64,000 nucleotides of DNA, from the NCBI RefSeq assembly GCF_902729425.1, contig NZ_CACVCH010000046.1, forward strand, positions 31,248 through 95,247, read 5' to 3'. Below, one piece after another: positions 1-9,221 of this stretch. Position 1 is the first letter of the stretch. Every line of letters begins with the position of its first letter. The position numbers and the translations under genes are program-made. This stretch comes from Magnetospirillum sp. SS-4 (GTDB lineage Bacteria; Pseudomonadota; Alphaproteobacteria; Rhodospirillales; Magnetospirillaceae). The notes under the pieces were generated by a model. That model had not been told where the DNA came from, did not search any database, and saw nothing but the letters and a program-made list of their open reading frames with translations.

Positions 1-757
1 CGCTCTGGCCCTGGCGCCGCCGGCTCTGCTGGCCACCTGGGCCGGCGGCTACGCCTTCGCCGCCATGGTGGCGCTGGCGGCGGCGCTGATGTGCTGGGAG
101 TGGCACCGCATCGCCCTCGGCGGCTTTGGCAGGGCGGGGCAGGCCGCAGCGGCGGGATGCGTCGCCGCCTCCATCCTGGCCGTGTCCCATCCGGCGGCGG
201 CGATGGCCGTCGTGGCGGCGGCGGCGGCGCTGATGGCGGTGATGGCCGGCCGCGCCGGCCGCGCCTGGGCTACGGGCGGCCTGCTGTATGTCGGATTGCC
301 CTCGGTGGCGCTGGTCTGGCTGCGTCTGGACCCGGTCTTCGGCGAGGCGGTGGTGTGGTGGCTACTGCTGATGGTGTGGGCGACCGACATCGGCGCCTAT
401 GCCTGCGGCCGGCTGATCGGCGGGCCGCTGCTGCTGCCGGCGGTCAGTCCCAAGAAGACCTGGGCCGGGCTGCTGGGCGGCATGGCGTCGGCCGCCCTGG
501 TCGGACCGCCGGTGGCCTGGGCCTTCGGCCTGTCCGCTCCTGGCGCGGTGATGGCCCTCGGCGCCGTCGGCGCCGTGGTGGCGCAGGCCGGCGACCTGTT
601 CGAGTCCTGGGTCAAGCGCCGTTGGAACGTCAAGGATTCCAGCGGCATCATTCCCGGCCATGGCGGCGTGCTGGACCGCGTCGATGGCCTGCTGTCCGCC
701 GCGCTGGCCGTGGCGGTCCTGACATTGGCCGGCGGCCGTTCGGTCCTGGCCTGGTGA
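1..757 (+). CDS. cdsA: Phosphatidate cytidylyltransferase CdsA (5' end outside window)
   Basis: This integral membrane enzyme makes CDP-diacylglycerol from phosphatidate and CTP, the entry point to phospholipid synthesis. The reading frame is already open at base 2, upstream of the first in-window ATG at 65, so the gene starts before the window. Several hydrophobic, Ala/Val-rich helices are visible. The C-terminal CdsA signature is intact: an [13 protein letters not shown] stretch followed by [11 protein letters not shown], which supplies the metal-binding Asp residues. The stop codon (755-757) lies 13 bases before dxr, and an AAGAGG ribosome site follows the stop, so it is the first visible gene of the envelope operon. 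Family assignment is secure; only the missing N-terminus limits it. Confidence 0.95.
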   Translation, partial: ALALAPPALLATWAGGYAFAAMVALAAALMCWEWHRIALGGFGRAGQAAAAGCVAASILAVSHPAAAMAVVAAAAALMAVMAGRAGRAWATGGLLYVGLPSVALVWLRLDPVFGEAVVWWLLLMVWATDIGAYACGRLIGGPLLLPAVSPKKTWAGLLGGMASAALVGPPVAWAFGLSAPGAVMALGAVGAVVAQAGDLFESWVKRRWNVKDSSGIIPGHGGVLDRVDGLLSAALAVAVLTLAGGRSVLAW

Positions 758-770
758 AAGAGGTATCGCG

Positions 771-1934
771 ATGAGCGCAAGACGGGGCGTCACCATTCTC
801 GGCTCGACCGGGTCCATCGGCTGCAACACGGTGGAACTGATCGAAGCCCGTCCCGATCTCTACCGGGTCGAGGCGCTGGTGGCCAATTCGCGGGTCGACA
901 TCCTGGCCGATCAGGCGCGGCGGCTGAAGGCGAGGCTGGCGGTGGTGGCCGACGAGGCCGCCTATCCCGCCCTGAGGGATGCCCTGGCCGGAACCGGCAT
1001 CGAGGCGGCCGCCGGTCCCGGGGCGGTGATCGCCGCCGCCGAGCTGCCGGCCGATTGGGTGATGGCCGCCATCGTCGGCGCCGCCGGCCTGGCCCCCACC
1101 CTGGCGGCGGCGCGGCGCGGCGCGGTGATCGGCCTGGCCAACAAGGAATGCCTGGTCTGCGCCGGCCAGCTGATGATGGCCGAGGTGCAAAAGCACGGCG
1201 CCACCCTGCTGCCGGTGGATTCCGAGCATTCCGCCATCTTCCAGGTGTTTGAGTTCGACCAGAAGGACAAGATCGAGAAGATCATCCTGACCGCCTCGGG
1301 CGGGCCGTTCCGCACCAGGACCCGCGACGAGATGGCCGACATGACCCCGGAACAGGCGGTGGCCCATCCCAACTGGTCCATGGGCGCCAAGATATCGGTG
1401 GATTCCGCCTCCATGTTCAACAAGGGGCTGGAACTGATCGAAGCCCATCATCTGTTCGACATGCCGGAGGAACGGATCGACATCGTCGTCCATCCCCAAT
1501 CGGTGATTCACTCGCTGGTGGCCTATGTGGACGGCTCGGTGCTGGCGCAGCTGGGCTCGCCCGACATGCGCACCCCCATCGCCTACGCCCTGGGCTGGCC
1601 CAACCGGATAGAGGCGCCCGCGCCCAAGCTCGATCTGGCCGCCATCGCCACCCTGACCTTCGAGGCCCCGGACCCGGTGCGCTTTCCGGCGTTGCGTCTG
1701 GCGCGCCAGGCGTTGCGGGCCGGCGGTTCGGCGGCGGCGGTGATGAATGCCGCCAACGAGGTGGCGGTGGCCGCCTTCCTTGATCGCCGCATCGGTTTCC
1801 TCGACATCGCCCAGGTGGTCGAGCGGACGATCGAAGGGGTGGAGCATTGCAATCTCGGCTCCATTGACGATGTTCTTGCCCAGGACCACAAGGCGCGCGC
1901 GTTCGCATCCGCCACGGTCGGGCGCGTTTCCTGA
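771..1934 (+). CDS. dxr: 1-deoxy-D-xylulose 5-phosphate reductoisomerase
   Basis: This is the second enzyme of the MEP isoprenoid pathway, converting DXP to 2-C-methyl-D-erythritol 4-phosphate with NADPH. The 387-residue length is typical. The N-terminal nucleotide-binding loop GSTGSIG is at residues 11-17. ANKECL corresponds to the usual ANKES motif with Ser replaced by Cys. [10 protein letters not shown] carries the metal-binding Asp and Glu, and TASGGPFR forms part of the substrate site. It follows cdsA by 13 bases and precedes rseP by 14, in the conserved alphaproteobacterial order. It supplies precursors for the undecaprenyl carrier and for the hopanoids modified by hpnI and hpnK further along. 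Confidence 0.97.
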   Translation: MSARRGVTILGSTGSIGCNTVELIEARPDLYRVEALVANSRVDILADQARRLKARLAVVADEAAYPALRDALAGTGIEAAAGPGAVIAAAELPADWVMAAIVGAAGLAPTLAAARRGAVIGLANKECLVCAGQLMMAEVQKHGATLLPVDSEHSAIFQVFEFDQKDKIEKIILTASGGPFRTRTRDEMADMTPEQAVAHPNWSMGAKISVDSASMFNKGLELIEAHHLFDMPEERIDIVVHPQSVIHSLVAYVDGSVLAQLGSPDMRTPIAYALGWPNRIEAPAPKLDLAAIATLTFEAPDPVRFPALRLARQALRAGGSAAAVMNAANEVAVAAFLDRRIGFLDIAQVVERTIEGVEHCNLGSIDDVLAQDHKARAFASATVGRVS

Positions 1935-1948
1935 TTGACCGGAGCACC

Positions 1949-3109
1949 ATGGAACTTTCGACCCTGCTGAACAGCGTGATCCACGGAGTCTGGTACTACG
2001 TGGTGATCTTCCTGCTGATCCTGACCGTGGTGGTGTTCGTCCACGAGATGGGGCATTTCCTGGTGGCCCGCTGGAACGGGATACGGGTGGATGTCTTCTC
2101 CATCGGCTTCGGGCCGGAGGTCTGGGGCTGGACCGATCCCAAGACCGGCACGCGCTGGCGGTTCAGCCTGGTGCCGCTGGGCGGTTACGTGAAGTTCTTC
2201 GGCGACGCCGACGCCGCGTCGGCCACCGGCGACGACCGCCCCATGACCGACGAGGAGAAGGCGGTCTCGTTCCAGCACAAGCGGGTGGGGCAGCGCGCCG
2301 CCGTGGTGTTCGCCGGACCGGCCGCCAATTTCATCTTCGCCATCCTGGGCCTCGCCGGACTGTTCCTGGTCCTCGGCCAGGCGGTGACCGAACCGGTGGT
2401 CGGCGCCGTCCAGGCCGGCTCCGCCGCCGAGGCCGCCGGGCTGCGGGCCGGCGATCGCATCAACGCCATCAACGGCACTCCGGTCGATCGTTTCCAGGAC
2501 ATCCAGCGCATTGTCCGCATTGAGATCGAGCGGCCGCTGGACCTGTCGGTTCAGCGCGGGACCGAAACCCTCGCCATCGAGGCCAGGCCGAAGGTGGTCC
2601 AGCGCAAAGGCGTGTTCGGCGACATGGAGAAGGTGCCGGTGTTGGGCATCGCCGCCGATTCGGCGCGCACCACCCTGATCAGTCATACGCCGGGCTCCGC
2701 CCTGGCCGAGGCGCTGCGCGAGACCGAGGGCATGGTCCGCTCCACCTTCATCGGCATCGGCCAGATGATCAACGGGACCCGCGACAGCGACGAACTGGGC
2801 GGTCCCATCAGAATCGCCAAGGGTGCAGGCGAGGCCGCCCAGTTGGGGCTGTCCAGCGTAGTGTTCTACACGATTTTGCTGTCCCTCAATCTGGGGCTGA
2901 TCAATCTGTTTCCTATCCCTGTGCTGGACGGCGGCCATCTTGTTTTCTACGCCATCGAGGCGATTCTTGGCCGTCCCCTGGGAGAACGGGCCCAAGAATA
3001 TGGTTTCCGAGTCGGGCTGTTTCTGGTATTGGCGTTGATGGTCTTTGCCACCAGGAATGACATCGTGGCGTTGCCCATCTGGCAAGTGGTGAAGCAGCTG
3101 TTTTCGTGA
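1949..3109 (+). CDS. rseP: Site-2 zinc metalloprotease RseP
   Basis: This inner-membrane intramembrane protease of the RseP/EcfE family cleaves anti-sigma factors and leftover signal peptides within the membrane. The 386-residue protein has the catalytic HEMGH zinc motif at residues 32-36 in its first membrane helix. A single PDZ domain lies around residues 120-200 (EAAGLRAGDRINAINGTPV). A C-terminal NLFPIPVLDGGHL segment carries the third zinc ligand. Many enterobacterial homologues have two PDZ domains; the shorter form here is common in alphaproteobacteria. It sits between dxr and bamA, linking envelope stress sensing to outer-membrane assembly. Confidence 0.96.
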   Translation: MELSTLLNSVIHGVWYYVVIFLLILTVVVFVHEMGHFLVARWNGIRVDVFSIGFGPEVWGWTDPKTGTRWRFSLVPLGGYVKFFGDADAASATGDDRPMTDEEKAVSFQHKRVGQRAAVVFAGPAANFIFAILGLAGLFLVLGQAVTEPVVGAVQAGSAAEAAGLRAGDRINAINGTPVDRFQDIQRIVRIEIERPLDLSVQRGTETLAIEARPKVVQRKGVFGDMEKVPVLGIAADSARTTLISHTPGSALAEALRETEGMVRSTFIGIGQMINGTRDSDELGGPIRIAKGAGEAAQLGLSSVVFYTILLSLNLGLINLFPIPVLDGGHLVFYAIEAILGRPLGERAQEYGFRVGLFLVLALMVFATRNDIVALPIWQVVKQLFS

Positions 3110-3153
3110 CCCAGGTCCGCGAATCGGTGTGGCGGACCTGAAGGGGGGGCTCG

Positions 3154-5424
3154 ATGCGTTTCGTGCTGTTGTCGGTCGTGCTCGCAGGCCTGCTGGTGGG
3201 GTCGTTCGCCGCCGTGGCCCAGGAGGGCGGGAGCGTCCGATCCATTTCGGTGCAGGGAACCCAGCGCATCGAGGTCGAGACCGTCAAGTCCTACATGACC
3301 ATCGCCGAGGGCGACCTCTACGATCCCGACCGGATCAACCGTTCGTTGAAGGCGCTGTTCAACACCGGTCTGTTCAAGGACGTGTCGTTTCGCCGCGAAG
3401 GCGACCAGCTGGTGGTGCGGGTGATCGAGAACCCCATCATCAATCGCATCGCCTTCGAGGGCAACAAGCGCCTCAACAGCGAGCAGTTGCAGACCGAGGT
3501 GCAACTGCGCCCGCGCACGGTCTATACCCGCTCGAAGGTCCAGAACGACGTCAAGCGCATCCTGGAACTCTACCGCCGCAGTGGCCGTTTCGCCGCCGTG
3601 GTCGAGCCCAAGCTGATCGAGCTGGAGCAGAACCGCGTCGACCTGGTGTTCGAGATCAGCGAGGGCCAGTCCACCAATGTCCGCCGCATCTCCTTCGTCG
3701 GCAACAAGCGCTATGACGAGGACAAGCTGCGCGAGGTCCTTCACACCAAGGAGGAGCGCTGGTATCGCTTCCTGTCCTCCGACGACACCTACGATCCCGA
3801 CCGCGTCACCTATGACCGCGAGCTGCTGCGCCGCTTCTACCTGAAGCGCGGCTATGCCGATTTCCGGGTGTCGTCGGCGATCGCCGAACTCACCCCCAAT
3901 CGCGACGGCTTCTTCATCACCTACACCATCGAGGAAGGCGAGCGCTTCGCGTTCGGCAAGTCGACCATCAACGCCAGCCTGCGCGATCTCAAGGCCGAGG
4001 AACTCGTTCCGCTGCTGGAGAGCGAGGAGGGCGACTGGTACAACGCCGATCAGGTCGAGGATATCGTCCAGAAGCTGACCACCGCCGTCGGAACCAAGGG
4101 TTACGCCTTCGTCGACGTGCGCCCCCAGGTCAACCGCAACGCCGAAACCAAGACCATCGACATCGTCTACAACATCCAGGAAGGCCCGCGGGTCTTTGTC
4201 GAGCGCATCGATATTTCCGGCAACGTCCGCACCCTGGACAGGGTGATCCGCCGCGAATTCCGACTGGTGGAGGGAGACGCCTTCAATTCGGCCAAGCTGC
4301 GCCGGTCCCAGCAGCGTATTCGCGATCTCAACTTCTTCGAGAAGGCCGAAGTCACCAACGTCCCGTCCGACAGCGCCCCCGACCGCACCGTCATCAAGGT
4401 CAACGTCCAGGAGAAGTCCACCGGCGAACTGTCCCTGGGCGTCGGCTATTCCACCTTGATCGGTCCCATGATCGAGGCGTCGCTGCGCGAGCGCAATCTG
4501 CTGGGCCGTGGCCAGGATGTCCGTCTGGCGGGCCTGCTGGGCACCAAGCGGACCCAGATCGACTTCTCGTTCACCGAACCCTATTTCCTGGAACGCGAGA
4601 TCGCCGCCGGATTCGACCTGTTCGCCATGGAGCGCAAGCTTCAGGATGAAAGCTCGTACAGCGCGACCACCGAGGGCGGCGGCCTGCGGATCGGCTACCA
4701 GATCACCGAGCCGCTGCGCCAGGACTGGAAGTACACCCTGAAGCAGGACACGGTGAAGTCGGTCAACACCTCCTCGCGCTATATCCGCGAGCAGGTCGGC
4801 TCGCGCATCACGTCGTCGGTGTTGCAGTCCGTCACCTACGACAAGCGCGACAGCCGCATCGAGCCTTCCGAGGGCTATTTCCTGCGTGGCATCACCGAGG
4901 CCGCCGGTCTTGGCGGCGACGCCCATTACCTGCGCGGAACCGCCATGGCGGGTCAGTATTTCCCGCTGTGGGTGGAGCGCTGGGTCCTGTCGCTGACCGC
5001 CAGCGGCTCGTACATCTATGGGTTGGGCGAGCGCGTGCGCATCACCGACCGCTTCTATGCCGGCGGCGATTCCCTTCGCGGTTTCGCCACCGGCGGCGTC
5101 AGTCCCCGCGACAAGCAGACCAACGATGCCCTTGGCGGCAACTGGATGGCTACCGGTTCGGCGCAGGTTCGCTTCCCGCTCGGCCTGCCGGAGGAATTCG
5201 GCGTCATGGGCCACACCTTCACCGACGTGGGAACGGTCGGGCAGGCGGACGTGGACGATCTCTCGGACGTCAACCATGCCAGTTCCATCCGCATTTCCGC
5301 CGGCTTCGGCCTGTCGTGGAAATCGCCCATGGGGCCGGTCGCCATCGATATCGGCTATCCGCTGGTGAAGGAGGCCTTCGACGAGAAGGAAATCTTCAAG
5401 TTCAGCTTCGGAACCAGGTTCTAG
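3154..5424 (+). CDS. bamA: Outer membrane protein assembly factor BamA
   Basis: This is the central beta-barrel subunit of the BAM complex, which folds outer-membrane proteins. The 756-residue product begins with a signal peptide (MRFVLLSVVLAGLLVGSFAA, cleavage near AVAQ). Five POTRA repeats follow over roughly residues 28-345, each with the typical 'GN(K/V)R' turn (for example FEGNKRL, FVGNKRY, ISGNVRT). The 16-strand barrel ends in KFSFGTRF, a canonical C-terminal beta-signal with terminal Phe. The barrel also contains the conserved RGF element (SLRGFATGG). A G-rich ribosome site precedes the ATG. It is followed by its periplasmic chaperone partner skp, in an order conserved across proteobacteria. 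Confidence 0.98.
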   Translation: MRFVLLSVVLAGLLVGSFAAVAQEGGSVRSISVQGTQRIEVETVKSYMTIAEGDLYDPDRINRSLKALFNTGLFKDVSFRREGDQLVVRVIENPIINRIAFEGNKRLNSEQLQTEVQLRPRTVYTRSKVQNDVKRILELYRRSGRFAAVVEPKLIELEQNRVDLVFEISEGQSTNVRRISFVGNKRYDEDKLREVLHTKEERWYRFLSSDDTYDPDRVTYDRELLRRFYLKRGYADFRVSSAIAELTPNRDGFFITYTIEEGERFAFGKSTINASLRDLKAEELVPLLESEEGDWYNADQVEDIVQKLTTAVGTKGYAFVDVRPQVNRNAETKTIDIVYNIQEGPRVFVERIDISGNVRTLDRVIRREFRLVEGDAFNSAKLRRSQQRIRDLNFFEKAEVTNVPSDSAPDRTVIKVNVQEKSTGELSLGVGYSTLIGPMIEASLRERNLLGRGQDVRLAGLLGTKRTQIDFSFTEPYFLEREIAAGFDLFAMERKLQDESSYSATTEGGGLRIGYQITEPLRQDWKYTLKQDTVKSVNTSSRYIREQVGSRITSSVLQSVTYDKRDSRIEPSEGYFLRGITEAAGLGGDAHYLRGTAMAGQYFPLWVERWVLSLTASGSYIYGLGERVRITDRFYAGGDSLRGFATGGVSPRDKQTNDALGGNWMATGSAQVRFPLGLPEEFGVMGHTFTDVGTVGQADVDDLSDVNHASSIRISAGFGLSWKSPMGPVAIDIGYPLVKEAFDEKEIFKFSFGTRF

Positions 5425-5463
5425 CCGTTGTCCCGGATGTCCGATACCAGAGGTCGATCGAGG

Positions 5464-6066
5464 ATGAGGGCCTGGCTGGCGGCGGCGGCCCTGGCCGTGG
5501 CCACGGTCACGGCCGGCCCGGCCTTGGCCCAGAAGGCCCCCGCCGCCGCTCCGGTGTCCATCATCATCGTCGATGTCCAGGCCGCCCAGCGGGAATCCCT
5601 GGCGGGCAAGGCCCTGCTCGCCCAGCGCGACAAGTACCAGCAGAGCTTCCAGCACGAATTCAATACCGCCCGCCAGCAATTGCAGGCCGCCGACCAGGAG
5701 CTGGCCAAGCAGAAGGGCGGCCTGACCCAGGAAGCCTACGAGCGGAAGGCCAAGGAACTGGAACAGCGGGTGATCGCCTTCCAGCGGCGGACCCAGGTGG
5801 CGGTCCGCGCCCTGGACAAGTCGACCGAACTGGCCGGGGCCGAACTGATGAACGGAATCCTTGGCATCACCGGCGAGATCGCCAGCGAGATGGGGGCCAA
5901 TCTGGTGCTGCCCAAGCAGCAGGTGGTGCTGCACGAGCCGCGTATGGACGTGACCGGTCTGGTGATCGAGCGGCTGAACCGCCGGATGTCCACCATCAAT
6001 TTCCCCGTTCCGGTGGTTGACGAGCCCGCCCAGGCTCCGGCCGGAACCAAGCCGGGCAGGAAGTAG
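5464..6066 (+). CDS. skp: Periplasmic chaperone Skp/OmpH family protein
   Basis: Skp-type chaperones hold unfolded outer-membrane proteins in the periplasm and deliver them to BamA, encoded just upstream. The ATG at 5464 gives a clean signal peptide ([20 protein letters not shown], cleavage after ALA). An in-frame ATG at 5437 and a TTG at 5428 would only add a short polar N-terminus. The mature part starts with the typical beta-strand '[15 protein letters not shown]'-like segment. A long, charged alpha-helical coiled coil follows ([15 protein letters not shown]...[13 protein letters not shown]), and then the returning strand region. The C-terminal tail is Pro/Ala-rich and poorly conserved. 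The start choice is uncertain; the family is not. Confidence 0.88.
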   Translation: MRAWLAAAALAVATVTAGPALAQKAPAAAPVSIIIVDVQAAQRESLAGKALLAQRDKYQQSFQHEFNTARQQLQAADQELAKQKGGLTQEAYERKAKELEQRVIAFQRRTQVAVRALDKSTELAGAELMNGILGITGEIASEMGANLVLPKQQVVLHEPRMDVTGLVIERLNRRMSTINFPVPVVDEPAQAPAGTKPGRK

Positions 6067-6070
6067 AGTC

Positions 6071-7090
6071 ATGGCCGATTCGAGATTCTTCACCGTCTCC
6101 GGACCGTTCAGCCTGGGCCGGCTGGCGGATGTCGCCGTTGCCGTTCCCTCTGCCGGGGCCGATCCGGAGACGATGTTCGCCGACGTGGCGCCGCTGGAGA
6201 CCGCCGGCGCCTCGGACGTGTCGTTTCTGGACAACAGGAAATACGTGGCGGCGTTCCAGGCCAGCAAGGCCGGGCTGTGCGTCGTCGCGCCCGAGATGGT
6301 GGACAAGGCCCCCGCCGGCATGGCCCTGCTGGTGTCGAAGGACCCCTATCGGTCCTATGCCCGCATCGCCCAGGCCTTCTACCCGGTTCCGGCTCCCGAT
6401 CCCTGGGTGGCGCCCACCGCCTGGGTCGATCCCGACGCCACCATCGGCGAGGGGTGCCGCATCGAGCCGGGCGCGGTGATCGAGGCCGGCGCCGAGGTCG
6501 GGCCGCGCTGCCGCATCGGCGCCAACGCCGTCATTGGCAGGGGGGTGCGTCTTGGCGAGGATTGCATCATCGGCGCCAACGCCACCGTTTCCCATGCCCT
6601 GCTGGGGCGTCGGGTCAACATCTATCCGGGAGCGCGGATCGGCCAGGACGGCTTCGGCTTCGCCATGGGGCCGGAAGGGCACCTGAAGGTGCCGCAGCTG
6701 GGGCGCGTCGTCATCGGCGACAATGTCGAGATCGGCGCCAACGCCACCATCGACCGCGGCGCCGGGCCGGATACGGTGATCGGCGACGGCTGCATGATAG
6801 ACAACCTGGTCCAGATTGGGCACAACGTCCAGATGGGGCGCGGCTGCGTGATCGTGTCGCAGGTGGGCATCTCGGGCTCGACCCGGCTGGGCGATTTCGT
6901 CGCCGCCGGCGGTCAGGCCGGGCTTACCGGCCATCTCAAGATCGGCTCGGGGGCGCGTATCGCCGCCCAGGCCGGGGTGATGCGCGACGTCGGGCCGGGC
7001 GAGACCGTGGGCGGCGCCCCGGCGGTGCCCATGGCCGACTGGCTGCGCCAGAGCGCCATCCTGGCCAGGATGGCGCGCAAGAAGGGTTGA
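6071..7090 (+). CDS. lpxD: UDP-3-O-(3-hydroxyacyl)glucosamine N-acyltransferase LpxD
   Basis: This enzyme adds the N-linked hydroxyacyl chain in the third step of lipid A synthesis. The ATG at 6071, four bases after the skp stop, gives 339 residues, the normal LpxD length. The frame is open further upstream (to 6017), but that would overlap skp and add an unconserved stretch. An N-terminal uridine-binding domain (residues ~1-110) is followed by a left-handed beta-helix of hexapeptide repeats (IGEGCRI, IGANAVI, IGDNVEI and others). The catalytic His lies in the '[11 protein letters not shown]' segment. It belongs to the lpxD-fabZ-lpxA-lpxI-lpxB group. Confidence 0.96.
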   Translation: MADSRFFTVSGPFSLGRLADVAVAVPSAGADPETMFADVAPLETAGASDVSFLDNRKYVAAFQASKAGLCVVAPEMVDKAPAGMALLVSKDPYRSYARIAQAFYPVPAPDPWVAPTAWVDPDATIGEGCRIEPGAVIEAGAEVGPRCRIGANAVIGRGVRLGEDCIIGANATVSHALLGRRVNIYPGARIGQDGFGFAMGPEGHLKVPQLGRVVIGDNVEIGANATIDRGAGPDTVIGDGCMIDNLVQIGHNVQMGRGCVIVSQVGISGSTRLGDFVAAGGQAGLTGHLKIGSGARIAAQAGVMRDVGPGETVGGAPAVPMADWLRQSAILARMARKKG

Positions 7091-7129
7091 GTTGCATTCG
7101 GGACCGGTATCGACAAGGCAGGGCTGCAT

Positions 7130-7594
7130 ATGGACACTACCGTCAACGACCAGGGCAAGGTCATCGACATCAGCCGGATCATCCAGATGATCCCCCACCG
7201 CTATCCCTTCCTCATGGTGGACAGGGTAGTCGAAGTCGTGGCCAACGAAAGCGCCGTCGGCATCAAGAACGTCACCATCAACGAGCCGTTCTTCCAGGGG
7301 CATTTTCCCTCGCGGCCGGTATTTCCGGGCGTGCTGATCATCGAGGCCATGGCCCAGACCGCCGCCGTCCTGGTGGTCGAGACCCTGGGGCCGTCGGCCG
7401 AGGGCAAGCTGGTCTATTTCATGAGCGTCGAGGGCGCCCGTTTCCGCAAGCCGGTGGGGCCGGGCGACCAGCTTCACATCCATGTCACCAAGGAACGCTC
7501 GCGCGGCAATGTCTGGAAATTCCGTGGCGAGGCCAAGGTGGATGGGACCCTGGTCGCCGAGGCGACCTATGCCGCCATGATCCTGGATGAATAG
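7130..7594 (+). CDS. fabZ: 3-hydroxyacyl-[acyl-carrier-protein] dehydratase FabZ
   Basis: FabZ dehydrates beta-hydroxyacyl-ACP in fatty-acid elongation and competes with LpxA and LpxD for hydroxyacyl-ACP, which explains its constant place between their genes. The 154-residue hot-dog fold protein has the catalytic His58 in [12 protein letters not shown] and Glu72 in LIIEAMAQ, with the 14-residue spacing seen in characterised enzymes. [12 protein letters not shown] near the N-terminus is the typical family start. The gene is separated from lpxD by 39 bases and from lpxA by only 6. Confidence 0.97.
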   Translation: MDTTVNDQGKVIDISRIIQMIPHRYPFLMVDRVVEVVANESAVGIKNVTINEPFFQGHFPSRPVFPGVLIIEAMAQTAAVLVVETLGPSAEGKLVYFMSVEGARFRKPVGPGDQLHIHVTKERSRGNVWKFRGEAKVDGTLVAEATYAAMILDE

Positions 7595-7600
7595 GACACG

Positions 7601-8404
7601 ATGACCAACATTCACCCCACCGCGCTGGTCGATTCCAGGGCCGAGATCGCCGCCTCCGCCGTCGTCGGTCCGTTCTGCGTGATCGGTCCCGAGGTCCGTC
7701 TGGACGACGACGTCGAACTGGTCTCGCATGTGGCGGTGGCGGGGCGGACCGTCATCGGCGCCGGCACCCGCGTCTTTCCCTTCGCCTCCATCGGTCACCG
7801 GCCGCAGGACCTGAAGTATCGCGGCGAGCCCTCGACCCTGGAGATCGGCCGCAACAACCAGATCCGCGAGCATGTCACCATGAATCCCGGCACCGAGGGC
7901 GGCGGCATGGTGACGCGGGTGGGCGATAACTGCCTGTTCATGGCCAGCGCCCATGTGGCGCATGACTGCATCCTGGGCGACAACGTCATCATGGCCAACA
8001 ACGCCACCCTGGCCGGCCATGTCCTGGTGGGGGAATTCGCCTTCCTGGGCGGGTTGTGCGCGGTGCACCAGTTCGTGCGCATCGGACGCCATGCCATGAT
8101 CGGCGGCATGTCCGGGGTCGAGGCCGACGTGATTCCGTTCGGCACCGTCATCGGCAACCGCGCCCATCTCAACGGTCTCAACATCGTCGGGCTGAAGCGG
8201 CGCGGCTTTTCCCGCGACGACATCCACACCCTGCGCAACGCCTATCGCCTGCTGTTCGCGCCGGAAGGAACGTTGCAGGAGCGGTTGTCGGACGTGGAGG
8301 AGCAGTTCCAGGGCAACGCGGCGGTGATGGAGATCGTTGCGTTCATCCGTTCGGATTCGTCGCGCTCGCTCAGCACTCCCAAATTCACCGGCGATGCGGG
8401 CTAA
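7601..8404 (+). CDS. lpxA: UDP-N-acetylglucosamine O-acyltransferase LpxA
   Basis: This is the first committed enzyme of lipid A synthesis, transferring a hydroxyacyl chain from ACP to the 3-OH of UDP-GlcNAc. The 267-residue protein begins with NIHPTALVDSRAEI, the usual LpxA start. Hexapeptide repeats forming a left-handed beta-helix continue to about residue 190. The SAHVAHDCILGDN segment contains the catalytic His, and GLNIVGLKRRGF leads into the C-terminal helical domain. The last 11 bases overlap the start of lpxI, indicating coupled translation. Confidence 0.97.
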   Translation: MTNIHPTALVDSRAEIAASAVVGPFCVIGPEVRLDDDVELVSHVAVAGRTVIGAGTRVFPFASIGHRPQDLKYRGEPSTLEIGRNNQIREHVTMNPGTEGGGMVTRVGDNCLFMASAHVAHDCILGDNVIMANNATLAGHVLVGEFAFLGGLCAVHQFVRIGRHAMIGGMSGVEADVIPFGTVIGNRAHLNGLNIVGLKRRGFSRDDIHTLRNAYRLLFAPEGTLQERLSDVEEQFQGNAAVMEIVAFIRSDSSRSLSTPKFTGDAG

Positions 8405-9221
8405 GCTCGGCATCGTGGCGGGGGGGGGCGAGCTTCCCGGGCTCGTCGCCGCCGCCTGCCGGGCCGAGGGGCGCGATTACCACATTCTGGCGCTTAGCGG
8501 CCACGCCGATCCCCTGGTGATCGGCGATGGGCCGGCCGACTGGATTCGGCTGGGCGAGGCCGGAACCGGTTTCGACAAGCTGCGCCAGGCCGGTGTCGCC
8601 GAGGTGGTGATGATCGGGCCGGTGCGCCGGCCGTCCATTGGCGAACTTGCCCCTGATTTCCGCACCGCCCGCTTTTTCGCCCGGGTCGGGCTGAAGGCTT
8701 TGGGGGACGACGGCCTGCTGCGGGCGGTGGTGGCCGAGCTGGAGGGCGAGGGGTTCAAGGTGGTGGGGGTCGACGAGGTGCTGTCCGACTGCCTTGCCGT
8801 CCCCGGCCGCTATGGCCGTCATGCCCCGGATGCCCAGGCCGAGGCCGATATCGCCCGCGGCGTCCAGGTGGCGCGGGGTCTGGGGGCGCTGGACGTCGGT
8901 CAGGCGGTGGTGGTGCAGCAGGGCATCGTGCTGGGGGTCGAGGCTGTCGAGGGCACCGACCGGCTGCTGGCCCGCTGCGGCGACCTGGCCCGCCAGGGAC
9001 CGGGGGGAGTGCTGGTCAAGCTGAGAAAGCCCGGCCAGGACCGTCGCGTCGACCTGCCCACCATTGGCGCCGCCACCCTTGCCAACGCCGCCGCCGCCGG
9101 GTTGCGCGGCGTCGCGGTCGAGGCGGGCGGAGCCCTGGTGCTGGGGCGCGACGCCGTGGCGGCCGAGGCCGACCGGCTGGGTCTGTTCGTGGTCGGCATC
9201 GGGAGCGGGGAGGGCGAATGA
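8394..9221 (+). CDS. lpxI: UDP-2,3-diacylglucosamine pyrophosphatase LpxI
   Basis: LpxI (DUF1009 family) hydrolyses UDP-2,3-diacylglucosamine to lipid X and replaces LpxH in alphaproteobacteria. The ATG at 8394 lies inside the end of lpxA and gives 275 residues starting MRAKLGIVAGGGELP, the conserved N-terminal Rossmann-like segment. Other family hallmarks are MIGPVRRPS in the N-terminal half, and VVQQGIVLGVEAVEGTD and KLRKPGQDRRVDLPTIG in the C-terminal catalytic domain. The next gene lpxB overlaps by four bases. The position between lpxA and lpxB is where LpxI is expected. Confidence 0.95.
   Translation: MRAKLGIVAGGGELPGLVAAACRAEGRDYHILALSGHADPLVIGDGPADWIRLGEAGTGFDKLRQAGVAEVVMIGPVRRPSIGELAPDFRTARFFARVGLKALGDDGLLRAVVAELEGEGFKVVGVDEVLSDCLAVPGRYGRHAPDAQAEADIARGVQVARGLGALDVGQAVVVQQGIVLGVEAVEGTDRLLARCGDLARQGPGGVLVKLRKPGQDRRVDLPTIGAATLANAAAAGLRGVAVEAGGALVLGRDAVAAEADRLGLFVVGIGSGEGE

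Noticed and set aside
2947..8413. Very long open frames on the minus strand opposite bamA, skp, lpxD, fabZ and lpxA
   Set aside because: They are antisense shadows in GC-rich DNA: compositions are Gly/His/Gln/Asp-rich without domains, start codons lack ribosome sites, and the + strand holds well-characterised genes.
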